This document shows, one piece after another, positions 1 to 8,049 of a DNA stretch of 64,000 nt. The stretch lies in the NCBI RefSeq assembly GCF_003206045.1, contig NZ_PZJM01000006.1, positions 242,781-306,780 on the forward strand, given 5' to 3'. Position numbers and translations under genes: made by a program. Source of the stretch: Salinicola lusitanus (GTDB lineage: Bacteria; Pseudomonadota; Gammaproteobacteria; Pseudomonadales; Halomonadaceae). The notes under the pieces were generated by a model that was not told where the DNA came from, did no database searches, and saw only the letters and a list, made by a program, of their open reading frames with translations. Within the stretch, counting starts at the first letter, position 1, and each line of letters begins with the position of its first letter.

Positions 1-645
1 CATGCCGCGAAGAAATCGAGCACCAACCACGCGCTCGAACTCGTCGAGCATTGCAATGGCGTCCGCCTCGGTACGCAGGTCGTAGCCGGCGGCGAAGGCG
101 TGACAGGTATCGATGCAGGCACCCACGCGGGACTTGTCGTCGACCTGTTCGATGATCTCGGCCAATTGCTCGAACCGGAAACCGAGATTCGAACCCTGGC
201 CGGCAGTATTTTCGATCACCGCGACCACCGAGTGGGTCGCCGCATGGGTCTCGTTGATCGACTCCGCGATCCGCGCCAGGCAGTCGCGCTCGCTGATCTT
301 GTTGAGATGGCTGCCAGGATGGAAGTTGAGCAGCGTCAGCCCCAGTTGCTCACAGCGCTGACACTCGTCGAGAAAGGCCGCGCGGGATTTGGCCAGCCCC
401 TCCGGTTCGGGGTGGCCCAGATTGATCAGGTAGCTGTCATGGGGAAGTATCTGACCCGGGCCAAAACCCTGCTCGCGACAGGCGGTCTTGAATGCCTCGA
501 TCGTACGCTCTTCCAGGGGCTTGGCCTTCCACTGGCGCTGATTCTTGGTGAACAGCGCAAAAGCGTTGGCGCCGATCTCGGTGGCGCGACTCACGGCCTG
601 ATCGACACCGCCCGCGGCGCTGACGTGGGCTCCGATGGTTTTCAT
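1..645 (-). CDS. nfo: Endonuclease IV (AP endonuclease), 3' end outside window
   Basis: Base-excision repair enzyme that cuts the backbone 5' of abasic sites, using three metal ions in an AP-endonuclease TIM barrel. The reverse strand reads open from an ATG at 645 to the window edge, giving the first 215 of about 280 residues. The metal ligands fall at the same numbers as in E. coli Nfo: His69, His109, Glu145, Asp179 and His182. The remaining ligands lie beyond the edge. It begins [13 protein letters not shown], typical of the family, so the start is secure although the ribosome site is weak. It is divergent from the chemoreceptor gene. Partial only because of the window boundary. Confidence 0.95.
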   Translation of the reverse strand, partial: MKTIGAHVSAAGGVDQAVSRATEIGANAFALFTKNQRQWKAKPLEERTIEAFKTACREQGFGPGQILPHDSYLINLGHPEPEGLAKSRAAFLDECQRCEQLGLTLLNFHPGSHLNKISERDCLARIAESINETHAATHSVVAVIENTAGQGSNLGFRFEQLAEIIEQVDDKSRVGACIDTCHAFAAGYDLRTEADAIAMLDEFERVVGARFLRGM

Positions 646-733
646 GAGGTCATCCAATCCTTGGGCTGGCGCTCGCAGTGTAGCAGCCGCGCCATGGCGG
701 TGTCCTGAGGCGGGAGGGGTGGCAAGGCGGGAG

Positions 734-760
734 TGAAGAGTCGCTGCGCGATGCCGATAA
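734..760 (+). promoter_or_regulatory. Sigma-28 (FliA) type promoter for the chemoreceptor
   Basis: TGAAGAGT (734-741), an 11-base spacer, then a perfect GCCGATAA (753-760), against the flagellar consensus TAAAGTTT-N11-GCCGATAA. Transcription would start near 767, about 65 bases before the chemoreceptor ATG. Chemoreceptors are classic FliA targets, so position and content agree. Confidence 0.75.
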
Positions 761-832
761 CTGTTCTGATCGGCATGCCTGCCGACGCCCGGTGGATTTA
801 CCGGCCCCGACAACAAGATCGTGAGAGACGCC

Positions 833-2383
833 ATGGATTCATCGTTTTCGTCCAGGGACCTGCTGACCGGTGTCTACGTTCGCGCCAATCGCCTGATGGC
901 GCTGCTGCTGGTCGTTCTTGGTGTCACGACACTAGGAATGGCCGCCGTGCACGGTCTGTGGTGGCCTGCCCTCGTGGTGGGATTGCCGGCCAGTATCATA
1001 CCCATCGTGATGATCCGGTGCTGGCCGACTGCGCTGACGACGCGGCTGTGCGTGGCGACGGCGTTCATGGTCCATGCGGGGCTGCAGATCCACCTGCTGC
1101 TGGGGATGATCGAGGGGCACTTCGTCATCTTCGTGCTGCTGTCGATCCTGCTGGCGTATCGCGACTGGCGAGTGCTCGCCTGCGGCGCGGGAGTGATAGC
1201 GGGTCACCACCTGCTGTTCTGCTACCTGCAACATCAGGGGTGGGACATCTATGTGATGCCGCAATCGCACATGATGGCCTATCTGCCGATGGTCCTGATC
1301 CACGCCGCCTACGTGGTCGTCCAGACGGTGGTGCTGGGGTTCCTGGCGCGCCAGATGGCACGTGACGCCATCAGCGCCGAGGAGCTGAGCCGTCTCAGCA
1401 GGCACATCGGGCGCCGTGAAGGCATCTTCGATCTCGGGTTCGACGATACGACGATGCTCAGCCACGTCGGTGGGGAGTTCAAGCGCACGATGCAGGTCGT
1501 GCGCGCGACGCTCGGGCGCGTGAAGACGACGCTCGTCGAGGTCGCGGCGGTATCCACCACGATCAATCACGGCAACGACGAGCTTGCTGATCGCAATCGC
1601 CGGCAGGAGACGGCGCTGGTCCGCACCCAAGGTAAACTCGAGGCGATCGGCGGCTCCGTGCAGGAAAACAGCGACCATGCCCAACGCGCCAGTATGCTGG
1701 CCAGCGAAGCCGGCGACGTGGCGGACGAGGGCCAGCGGATGGTTAACGCATTGACGGGGGCAATGCATCAGCTGCGCGAAAGCTCGAACAGGATCACCGA
1801 AATCACCGATCTGATCGACAGTATTGCCTTTCAGACCAATATCCTGGCGCTCAATGCTGCCGTGGAGGCGGCGCGCGCAGGGGAAAGCGGGCGTGGCTTT
1901 GCGGTCGTCGCCGGCGAAGTGCAGGCGCTGGCGAATCGCAGCGCCGAAGCGTCCCGCGATATCAGGGCGCTGATTGGCGAGTCTCGGCAGCAAGTCGTGA
2001 ACGGTACCGCCAGGGCGGAAGACGTCGCGCGTACCATGACCGACATGCATGGCCGGACGAACGACGTCGCCCGGTTGATCGACGGAATCAGTCAGGCCTG
2101 TTGCCGTCAGAGCGACGATATCGGCGAGGTCAACGCCGATCTACGTGGGATCGCCCAAGATACCGAGGAGAACGGATCCCTGGTCGAGAGCGTCTCGCAC
2201 GCCTCCGAGCGACTGCGTCAGCAATCCTCTCTGCTGGATGAAGCGGTCTCATCCTTCGACCTGGGGAAGACGATCGGGGCGGCAGCATCATCGCCATCGA
2301 ACCGATCTTTGGCGGGAGCGGGCACCCGGGGGAAACAAGCGCTTCCCCAGGTGACCGGCCGCGCGCCGGCGACAGCGGGATAG
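833..2383 (+). CDS. Methyl-accepting chemotaxis protein with multi-pass membrane sensor
   Basis: Chemoreceptor signalling through CheA/CheW. Residues up to about 180 are hydrophobic with roughly six membrane segments and no large periplasmic domain. I see no clear HAMP domain; a helical linker leads to the signalling hairpin, whose conserved tip ([20 protein letters not shown]) starts near residue 329, followed by the [18 protein letters not shown] return helix. The C-terminus has no CheR/CheB pentapeptide. I chose the ATG at 833 (516 residues) because GAGAG lies just upstream; an in-frame GTG at 821 is the alternative. A sigma-28 type promoter precedes it. The ligand cannot be read; a sensor within or near the membrane (energy, redox or hydrophobic signals) is an inference from topology. 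Confidence 0.93.
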   Translation: MDSSFSSRDLLTGVYVRANRLMALLLVVLGVTTLGMAAVHGLWWPALVVGLPASIIPIVMIRCWPTALTTRLCVATAFMVHAGLQIHLLLGMIEGHFVIFVLLSILLAYRDWRVLACGAGVIAGHHLLFCYLQHQGWDIYVMPQSHMMAYLPMVLIHAAYVVVQTVVLGFLARQMARDAISAEELSRLSRHIGRREGIFDLGFDDTTMLSHVGGEFKRTMQVVRATLGRVKTTLVEVAAVSTTINHGNDELADRNRRQETALVRTQGKLEAIGGSVQENSDHAQRASMLASEAGDVADEGQRMVNALTGAMHQLRESSNRITEITDLIDSIAFQTNILALNAAVEAARAGESGRGFAVVAGEVQALANRSAEASRDIRALIGESRQQVVNGTARAEDVARTMTDMHGRTNDVARLIDGISQACCRQSDDIGEVNADLRGIAQDTEENGSLVESVSHASERLRQQSSLLDEAVSSFDLGKTIGAAASSPSNRSLAGAGTRGKQALPQVTGRAPATAG

Positions 2384-2388
2384 CCCAT

Positions 2389-3003
2389 TTACCCCCCGGT
2401 GAACGACAGCCCGTCACTGATCGCGCGTAACCGCTTCATGGCCTCGTCGCTGGAGAACGGCGGCTGTCGAGGCGGATCGTAAACCTCGCCGTTGGTTCCC
2501 TGCACGATCAGGTCGATGGCGTAGCAGGTATCGTTGACCACGGCGCGATAGCCTTCGACGTTCTGGAAGTGGCTCATGCCGGCGTCTCCGAGGGTGAAGC
2601 CGGTAAACGCCTCTCCCGCCAGGGTGGTCTTCGAGGGCATTGCCTGAGCATTGACGGGCAGGCTCAGGCAGTTGGCCACAGCCTTGGCGTCGCGGCTTGC
2701 GCCCAGGCGCCACAGGGCGGTCGCCACGTCGTCGGATTCGGGGAGTTTCAGCAGGATCAGGCGATCTCCGGGGGCGTCCTTCGACAGTTGCCAGCCGCCG
2801 TTGTCGAAATAGTTGGAGACCTCGCCATCGATGCGTATCAGCGAGGCGTCGTATCGCACCTCGAGCGGGTAATTCGCCGCTTGGAAGGTCTCCCTGGCAG
2901 CGTCGGTATGCTGATTCGAAACGTCACGCTGCTGGCAGGCGCTCAAGGCAACGCCGGCACAGAGGGTGAGGGTGAGGGCGAGGGTCAACGAGAGTCTGGG
3001 CAT
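2389..3003 (-). CDS. Putative outer-membrane or periplasmic lipoprotein
   Basis: A 204-residue protein with a short positive N-terminus, a hydrophobic core and a lipobox LSAC giving lipidated Cys23, so it is exported and anchored by lipid. The mature part has no motif I recognise. It contains two further cysteines (in VANCLSL and NDTCYAID) that could pair. The start at 3003 is set by the signal peptide; longer in-frame upstream sequence is not signal-like. It converges with the chemoreceptor gene, leaving a 5-base gap, so the two genes must share any termination signal. Function unknown. Confidence 0.8.
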   Translation of the reverse strand: MPRLSLTLALTLTLCAGVALSACQQRDVSNQHTDAARETFQAANYPLEVRYDASLIRIDGEVSNYFDNGGWQLSKDAPGDRLILLKLPESDDVATALWRLGASRDAKAVANCLSLPVNAQAMPSKTTLAGEAFTGFTLGDAGMSHFQNVEGYRAVVNDTCYAIDLIVQGTNGEVYDPPRQPPFSSDEAMKRLRAISDGLSFTGG

Positions 3004-3126
3004 CGAAATATCCTTCGGACGGTAAACGCTTGACCGGGTTGGAATTGCGCGGTCAAGCGTAGCCGATAGCGTGGTGATTTTCTCTACAGGAGAGCCTGGC
3101 TGCGGTTTCTGCTCGCGTCGGATGGC

Positions 3127-3154
3127 TAAAGTCGGTGGGGCGTCGCGCCGATAG
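3127..3154 (+). promoter_or_regulatory. Sigma-28 (FliA) type promoter for the yjfB-like gene
   Basis: TAAAGTCG (3127-3134), a 12-base spacer and GCCGATAG (3147-3154) match the flagellar late-gene consensus, with one extra spacer base and one mismatch in the -10. The start would be near 3161, about 70 bases before the ATG at 3233. Independent of the gene call, it supports a motility role. Confidence 0.7.
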
Positions 3155-3232
3155 ACCGATGGATGGACCGAAAAATCGAGAAACCGAGAGTGCCATGGAA
3201 GCGTGGCCTTTCTTCGGATCGAGGAGTTTGTG

Positions 3233-3436
3233 ATGGATACTGCAGTCAATGCCGCCGTCGGTACGGCGCTGGCGCTACAGAACTTCAATCAGGACCAGCA
3301 AGCGCAGAATAGTCTGTTGAAGCAGTCGCTGGATGGGCAGGCATCACACATCGCGCAGTTGATGTCCTCGGTGGCGCCGTCGCCGGAGCTGGCATCCTCT
3401 GGCAGTGTGGGAACACAAATCAACACCTATGCCTGA
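3233..3436 (+). CDS. YjfB family putative motility protein
   Basis: A 67-residue protein resembling the YjfB motility family: an N-terminal Ala/Val-rich helix (VNAAVGTALALQNFNQDQQ), a central helix with LLKQSLDGQASHIAQLM and a terminal GTQINTYA like the family's GxxIDxxA end. The ATG at 3233 has GAGGAG (3221-3226) six bases upstream; an in-frame start at 3203 has no ribosome site. The biochemical role of the family is not established. A sigma-28 type promoter just upstream places it with late flagellar genes. It stands alone, followed by about 500 bases without a convincing gene. Confidence 0.8.
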   Translation: MDTAVNAAVGTALALQNFNQDQQAQNSLLKQSLDGQASHIAQLMSSVAPSPELASSGSVGTQINTYA

Positions 3437-3944
3437 AGCCTTCGCTCGACGTGCGCTGTGCTGTGCGCGCCGGGCGTTTCGGGTCTTGCCGAACCATAGC
3501 GTTGTCGATCGATCCCGGTTCTCCACGCCACATAACTCCGGCGTGATCGCGGCACTCTCGCTTTTCTGGCCTCGAGTTCTCATCCCAGCGGGCTCGAAGA
3601 AGTTCTCCCTATTTCGTTTTTTCCGGTTGACGCCGGTAGAGGCCTCGTTTTTAATCAAATGACCGAAGGGAATAAGATTATTGCTTTCGGTAATTCGATA
3701 GCGAATGACGTTATCGAAACGCTTCCATTCATATTCGGAAATCGTGATGAATTCCCATCGCCTGACCTGGTCAACGTCCTTCAATATCGCGCGTCTGCGC
3801 GGTATGCGAGCACGTTGTCGGTCGCGCGCCCTGGATTGAATTTCATCATCGGCCGCGACACCTATCGCGGCCGAAAGACGACGAAAGTCCCCGCCTTTTT
3901 ACTGCGATTCGTGTCCGGCCTCCGCCAGCCTGGAGATCGGGGAC
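3437..3944 (+). other. 508-base gap between the yjfB-like and DUF1127 genes
   Basis: No convincing gene on either strand. Bases about 3580-3790 are markedly more AT-rich than the surroundings and hold a good sigma-70 type promoter (3627-3655). An open frame beginning at 3659 has no ribosome site and runs out of frame into the DUF1127 gene, so I do not call it. From that promoter the stretch would be a leader of about 280 bases for the DUF1127 gene, or a separate small RNA. Confidence 0.5.
3627..3655 (+). promoter_or_regulatory. Sigma-70 type promoter upstream of the DUF1127 gene
   Basis: TTGACG (3627-3632), a 17-base spacer and TTTAAT (3650-3655) match the consensus at five of six positions in each box. 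The start would be near 3662, some 280 bases before the next ATG at 3945. Confidence 0.55.
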
Positions 3945-4271
3945 ATGAAGTTTTCAAGCATTTTCAAAGCATTGTTGCAGCATCTCGCCGCGAGCCGTCA
4001 ATATCGGCACGACTTGAAGGCCCTGAGTGGGTTGAACGACCACATGCTCAAGGATATCGGTCTGCGCCGATTCGAGAACGAGATCGTGTCGGCCTTCCCG
4101 ACCTTTGACGAGAAAGCGAAGGTGAAGGATCGCGTTCTTGGCGATATCGAGCGTGCCGCAGGGCAGCGGAAGGTGGCGGACGTTACGCGGGCAGCGGAAG
4201 CATTGCCGGGCGTCGAGTCCCTCACCAACAAGACCGTGATATGTCGATATTGCGGAGAACGAGTGGCTTAG
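3945..4271 (+). CDS. DUF1127 protein with long C-terminal extension ending in CxxC
   Basis: Residues about 18-42 (SRQYRHDLKALSGLNDHMLKDIGLRR) are a typical DUF1127 segment, the short basic helical module of small proteobacterial proteins, some of which bind RNA or affect phosphate and carbon metabolism. Most such proteins have 45-75 residues; this one has 108. The extra part is charged and helical (residues 50-95) and ends CRYCGERVA with Cys100 and Cys103, perhaps half of a metal site. GGAG/GGGGA sequence precedes the ATG. A strong terminator follows, so it is likely monocistronic. Family call firm; function unknown. Confidence 0.8.
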   Translation: MKFSSIFKALLQHLAASRQYRHDLKALSGLNDHMLKDIGLRRFENEIVSAFPTFDEKAKVKDRVLGDIERAAGQRKVADVTRAAEALPGVESLTNKTVICRYCGERVA

Positions 4272-4273
4272 CC

Positions 4274-4307
4274 AAGCCCCGGTCACAGGATGTGGCCGGG
4301 GCTTTTT
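4274..4307 (+). terminator. Rho-independent terminator after the DUF1127 gene
   Basis: AGCCCCGG (4275-4282) pairs with CCGGGGCT (4296-4303) and is followed by TTTT. It lies between the DUF1127 gene and the convergent aldolase gene. Confidence 0.85.
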
Positions 4308-4350
4308 CGATGATTCGCTTGTGCTGGCAACCACCATCCAGGGCGGGGGC

Positions 4351-5148
4351 TCAGTAGCCGAGACTCGATTTCGGCCGAGGGATATCGGACTTGTAGCGCG
4401 AAATCGTCTCGATGGCAGCCTGGTGCAGCAGGCTGATATCGATACCCACGGCGATGAAGTCGAAACCCCATTGCGCATACCGTTTGGCATCCGCCTCGGC
4501 GGGCGCCAGGATGCCGGCGGCCTTGCCGGCGGCGTGGGTGGCCTCGAGGGTACGACGGATCATCGCCTGCACGTCGGGATGGTTCGGATTGCCGGCATGG
4601 CCGACCCCGGTGGAGAGGTCCACGGGGCCGACGAAAACGGCATCGACGCCTTCGGTTTTCGCTATCGCTTCGGCGTTGTCGACGCCGGTTCGCGACTCCA
4701 CCTGGACTATCAGGCAAAGTTCCTCATGGGCTCGGGCCAGGTAATTCTCGACGCCGTCCCACCGGGTAGCACGGGTCAGACCGCCACCGACGCCCCGAAA
4801 GCCGTGCGGCGGGTAACGGGTCGCGGCGACCAGTCTGGTGGCCTGCTCGGCCGCATCGACCATCGGGATCATCAACGTCTGGGCACCAATGTCGAGCAAC
4901 TGTTTGATCAGGGCAGGGTCGTGGTTGACGGTACGCACGACCGGCGCGCTAGGGTAGGGCGCCACGGCCTGCAGCTGCGACAGGATGGACGGGACCGTAT
5001 TGGGCGCGTGTTCACCATCGATCAACAGCCAGTCGAATCCGGTGGTGGCGAGAATCTCGGTGGCGTAGCCGGTACCGAAGCCGGCCCAGCAGCCATAGCG
5101 CGTATTACCGTCGAGCGAGCGTCGGAACGGATTCTGCGGCAGCTCCAT
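4351..5148 (-). CDS. HpcH/HpaI family class II aldolase
   Basis: Metal-dependent pyruvate aldolase, 265 residues. It resembles E. coli HpaI (4-hydroxy-2-oxoheptanedioate aldolase) and, somewhat less, GarL (5-keto-4-deoxyglucarate aldolase). Catalytic features are present: DGEHAPN with His47, Arg72, and metal ligands Glu151 (VQVESRTG) and Asp177 (GPVDLS). AAGAGGT sits upstream of the ATG. It lies 101 bases downstream of, and in the same direction as, a TctC-type binding protein gene, so the two probably form one transcript for uptake and cleavage of a carboxylic acid. The block of substrate-contacting sequence (QLQAVAPYPSAPVVR, RGVGG) favours HpaI, but the true substrate is open; GarL-like activity would connect it to the aldarate cluster at 31-43 kb. 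Confidence 0.85.
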   Translation of the reverse strand: MELPQNPFRRSLDGNTRYGCWAGFGTGYATEILATTGFDWLLIDGEHAPNTVPSILSQLQAVAPYPSAPVVRTVNHDPALIKQLLDIGAQTLMIPMVDAAEQATRLVAATRYPPHGFRGVGGGLTRATRWDGVENYLARAHEELCLIVQVESRTGVDNAEAIAKTEGVDAVFVGPVDLSTGVGHAGNPNHPDVQAMIRRTLEATHAAGKAAGILAPAEADAKRYAQWGFDFIAVGIDISLLHQAAIETISRYKSDIPRPKSSLGY

Positions 5149-5249
5149 GCAGGTGACCTCTTGAGTAGCTGAGACGAGAAATGACGACGAGCCGGTATCG
5201 TCACGACGCCGGCCCGATCGGTTATCGAGTGCAGGGTATCGGGCACCGT

Positions 5250-6227
5250 CTAATGGGTCAGACCCATCTCGCCCATGATCTTGCCAAATTTCTGGTCATC
5301 CTCCGCCATCAGCTGCTCGAAGCCATCGGCGTCTCGCCACACCACGCCATAACCCTGCCTGGCCATGAAGCTCTGATAGGCATCGCTGTCGTAGGCTTTC
5401 TTCAGCGCATCCTCGAGCGTGGCCACGACATCTTCACTCATCCCCTTGGGACCGACGATGCCACGCCACGCGCCCAGGGTGAAATCACTGCCGATCTGTT
5501 CCTCGAAGGTCGGCACATCGGGAAAGCCTTCCAGTCTTTCCGGTGTCATGACACCGAGGCTTCGGAGCTCGCCGGCATCGATCATCGATCTCGCCTCGGG
5601 AAGCGACGAGGCGACCACGTCGATGCTGCCGGAGGCCAGCTCTGTCATGGCCGGTGCGGAGCCCTGGCTGGGGATCCAGGTGATCTTGCCGGCGGCGATG
5701 CCCTGATCCATCAGGAAGCCGTTGAGCGCGACGTGCCAGATACCGCCCAGGCCGGTGCCCGATGCGGTATAGGTACCCTTGGGGTTATCTTTGACCTGGG
5801 TCACGAACGCTTCGAGATTGTCGAACGGAGAGTCCTCGGCGACCGAAAGGCTGGCGGAGTCGAAGTTGATCTGGGCGATGGGGGTGAAGTCCTGATAGGT
5901 GAGGTCGGTCAGCCCTTGCCAATGCATCATCGCGACCTCGACGGTGGCCAGGCCCAGGGTGTAGCCATCTGGTCGGGCGTTGGCGATGGCGGTGTGACCG
6001 ACCACGCCGCTGCCCCCGGTCCGGTTGACCACGTTGATCGTCTGCCCGAGCTGTTCTTCCAGCGACGAGGCGATGATGCGAGCCGTGGCGTCGGTGCCGC
6101 CGCCGGCCGCCCAGGGAACGATCAGGGTAATCGGCTTTTCGGGATACTCCGCCCATGCCAGTGGCGAGGCCAGAACGGCGGCGAACAGCAGCGGAGTAAG
6201 ATGGCGGGACGCCCTTGATCGGCTCAT
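5250..6227 (-). CDS. TctC/Bug family tripartite tricarboxylate transporter binding protein
   Basis: Periplasmic solute receptor of the Bug (TctC) family, 325 residues. The signal peptide ends AWA before EYPEKPITLIVPWAAGGGTD, the canonical N-terminus of the mature family; loops such as RTGGSGVVGHTAIANARPDGYTLG fit the two ligand-contacting regions. The family binds dicarboxylates, tricarboxylates and related acids and delivers them to TctA/TctB permeases. No tctA or tctB gene is in the window, so this receptor is an orphan or serves a permease elsewhere. The aldolase gene follows 101 bases downstream. A perfect 16-base palindrome lies about 40 bases upstream of the start. Confidence 0.93.
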   Translation of the reverse strand: MSRSRASRHLTPLLFAAVLASPLAWAEYPEKPITLIVPWAAGGGTDATARIIASSLEEQLGQTINVVNRTGGSGVVGHTAIANARPDGYTLGLATVEVAMMHWQGLTDLTYQDFTPIAQINFDSASLSVAEDSPFDNLEAFVTQVKDNPKGTYTASGTGLGGIWHVALNGFLMDQGIAAGKITWIPSQGSAPAMTELASGSIDVVASSLPEARSMIDAGELRSLGVMTPERLEGFPDVPTFEEQIGSDFTLGAWRGIVGPKGMSEDVVATLEDALKKAYDSDAYQSFMARQGYGVVWRDADGFEQLMAEDDQKFGKIMGEMGLTH

Positions 6228-6266
6228 TGTGACCTCGCTAGACGGGTTCTGTTATCGATAAGATGC

Positions 6267-6282
6267 ACTTTGCATGCAAAGT
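6267..6282. promoter_or_regulatory. Perfect palindrome, probable operator of the tctC-aldolase operon
   Basis: ACTTTGCATGCAAAGT is a perfect 16-base inverted repeat 40 bases before the tctC-type start codon. On the reverse strand a -35-like TTGCAT lies inside it, with GATAAC 17 bases further on as a possible -10, so a bound protein would block the promoter. The regulator is unknown; no adjacent regulator gene reads away from it. Confidence 0.6.
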
Positions 6283-6419
6283 CTTAACCCGCCGGCAGTA
6301 TCTCCACAATTGCGCAATCGTCTAATGAGGGGCCGCACGCGACCGGCGCCCGGCAGTACGCCGCCGGGATCGACCCGCCGGCGCCGCCCTGGGCATCTCG
6401 GGCGCGTGGGCTGGGGAAT

Positions 6420-6935
6420 TTACTGCGGGGCGATGCGCTGGCTGGCGCTGGTGAAGCCCATCAGCGACAGATCCAAGTCCAGCCGCTTGCCATCGGGAGC
6501 GATGGCGCTGACCGTGGCCTTGTTGCCGCCGCGCAGCTGGGCGAGCAACTGCGGCGACAGCGCCAGATTGGCACGGCAGCCTTGCTGCAGGCAGACCTGG
6601 TAGGGCATGCCCACCGGCTCGTTGGCGTCCACCTGCAGCTGGATACCCGGCGCCAGGCGCACGCCCAGCGGCAGCAGGAAGACCATGACCGGACCGTCGG
6701 CCTGGGCCGGATGACCGACCATGGCACGCATCAGCGGTTCGTTGCTGTCGGGGTTGCTGACCATCTGGCTCATCACGCAGCTCTGGCGCTCACCGCCCTT
6801 GGGGCAGCCCACTTCCCAGGATTGGAACTGTTGGGTATCGACCTGCGGTGCGCTCGGCTGCTGAGCCTGCGCCGGCGTCAGGATGGCGGCGGCCAGGGGC
6901 AGCAGCGAGGCGAGCAGGGTACGGCGAAGAGACAT
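6420..6935 (-). CDS. IalB-like (invasion-associated locus B) periplasmic protein
   Basis: A 171-residue exported protein. The signal peptide (MSLRRTLLASLLPLAAAILTPAQA) is followed by QQPSAP and the family pattern FQSWEVGCPKG, MRAMVG and PYQVCLQQGCRANL. Four cysteines (VGC, QSC, VCLQQGC) are placed to form two disulfides. IalB relatives are common in free-living proteobacteria, and their role outside Bartonella is not established. AGGA upstream of the ATG at 6935 fixes the start. It appears to stand alone. Confidence 0.8.
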   Translation of the reverse strand: MSLRRTLLASLLPLAAAILTPAQAQQPSAPQVDTQQFQSWEVGCPKGGERQSCVMSQMVSNPDSNEPLMRAMVGHPAQADGPVMVFLLPLGVRLAPGIQLQVDANEPVGMPYQVCLQQGCRANLALSPQLLAQLRGGNKATVSAIAPDGKRLDLDLSLMGFTSASQRIAPQ

Positions 6936-7307
6936 GGCATTTTCCTGTGTGGTGATCGATGGCGCGTTGTCATGCATGAGTATGGTCCGGGCTTTGCCTG
7001 AAGACTCGACGAGCGAAGGCAAGACCGGGGGCGCATAGCCAAGGCAAAAGTGGCGAGAGAACGGACCGGGCTGGCGTGCCAGTCTACGCGGTTTAAATGA
7101 GCATGTGACTCGCTCCGCTCGCCCTTCGGACATTCCGAACGATGTTCAGTGAGCCGATTTCTAACGCCGTATGGGCAAGCGTAGTACTTTTCAGACATGG
7201 CCGAAGTCGCGTACCGCGTGAGACGGCGGTCACGACATTCCAGCACGCCCGATGCCGGGGTAGCCAGGCGGGGCGCGGGAGCGCTTTTGTCAGTGTCAGA
7301 TATGCGG
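6936..7307. other. 372-base gap without a gene
   Basis: Lies between the start of the IalB-like gene and the stop of the Lrp-type gene, both on the reverse strand. I see no coding potential with a ribosome site, no RNA gene and no clear terminator. It should hold the IalB-like promoter, which I could not pin down. Confidence 0.5.
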
Positions 7308-7793
7308 TCAGGGCGCCACCGGCACGCCGCGATTTTCGAACACCGGACGCAGCACGAAGTTGGAGTGGACGCCGGAGACGCCCTCGATCGGCGTGATGTG
7401 CTGCAGCAGAAGCTGCTGATAGTCGTCCATGTCCTCGACCCGGATCTTGAGCTGATAGTCGACCTCCTGGCCGGTGATCATCAGGCACTCCTGTACCTGG
7501 GGCAGCGCCGCCACCTGGCGCTCGAAGTTGGCGAAGCGCTCCGGGGTGTGGCGATCCATGGAGATGTGAACCAGCGCCATCAGCCGGTAGCCCAGTTGCC
7601 GTGCGTCGACCAGGGCGCGGTAACCGAGGATCAGGCCGCTCTCCTCCAGCGCGCGCAGGCGGCGCAGGCAGGGCGAGGGCGAGAGCCCGATGCGCTCGGC
7701 CAGTTCCTGATTGCTGATCCGGCCTTCCTGCTGGATCAGCTCGAGAATGCGCCGGTCGTAGCGATCGAGGGTAAGAGGCTGTGAGGGGTTCAT
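7308..7793 (-). CDS. Lrp/AsnC family transcriptional regulator
   Basis: A 161-residue regulator. An N-terminal winged helix-turn-helix (LDRYDRRILELIQQEGRISNQELAERIG, then SPSPCLRRLRALEESGLI) is followed by the RAM/AsnC ligand-binding domain, with VQECLMITGQEVDYQLKIRV typical of the amino-acid-sensing face. These proteins assemble as octamers or higher and respond to amino acids. It is divergent from leuA with about 255 bases between starts, so control of leuA or of itself is a reasonable inference. The C-terminal VFENRGVPVAP resembles Lrp-type regulators with an unlinked target such as an amino-acid catabolic or export gene, so leuA control is not assured. Confidence 0.92.
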   Translation of the reverse strand: MNPSQPLTLDRYDRRILELIQQEGRISNQELAERIGLSPSPCLRRLRALEESGLILGYRALVDARQLGYRLMALVHISMDRHTPERFANFERQVAALPQVQECLMITGQEVDYQLKIRVEDMDDYQQLLLQHITPIEGVSGVHSNFVLRPVFENRGVPVAP

Positions 7794-8049
7794 TGGCAAT
7801 ATCTGTCTCTTGTTTTGTTTTGATTGGCAGATTATGCCATCCGACGGCGAGAAAGATCGATCTTCGCAATGTCCTGTCGGCACAAAAGACTTACACTGTC
7901 TCTGCTGCCACAAGCAGCTTCGGGCCGGTTCCCGCACCCGGGGTCCGGCCCCCGTTTCCGCCGCGATCCGCGGTGGCTCAACAGCGGGGCTCGCCCCAAC
8001 GGCGCGCCCTACAATCCGTCGGCTCTTTTATCTCGTCAGGATGGTTGCC

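Noticed and set aside
3062-3069. Another GCCGATAG upstream of the YjfB-like gene
   Set aside because: No TNAAG-type -35 at the right spacing, while a better-matched site lies 85 bases downstream.
3659-4108. Open frame of 149 codons beginning just after the sigma-70 type promoter
   Set aside because: No ribosome site, and its second half runs out of frame through the clearly real DUF1127 gene.
7794-8049. Leucine attenuator or leader peptide before leuA
   Set aside because: I found no short frame with a run of leucine codons followed by a terminator-antiterminator pair; the divergent Lrp-type gene is a simpler explanation for control.
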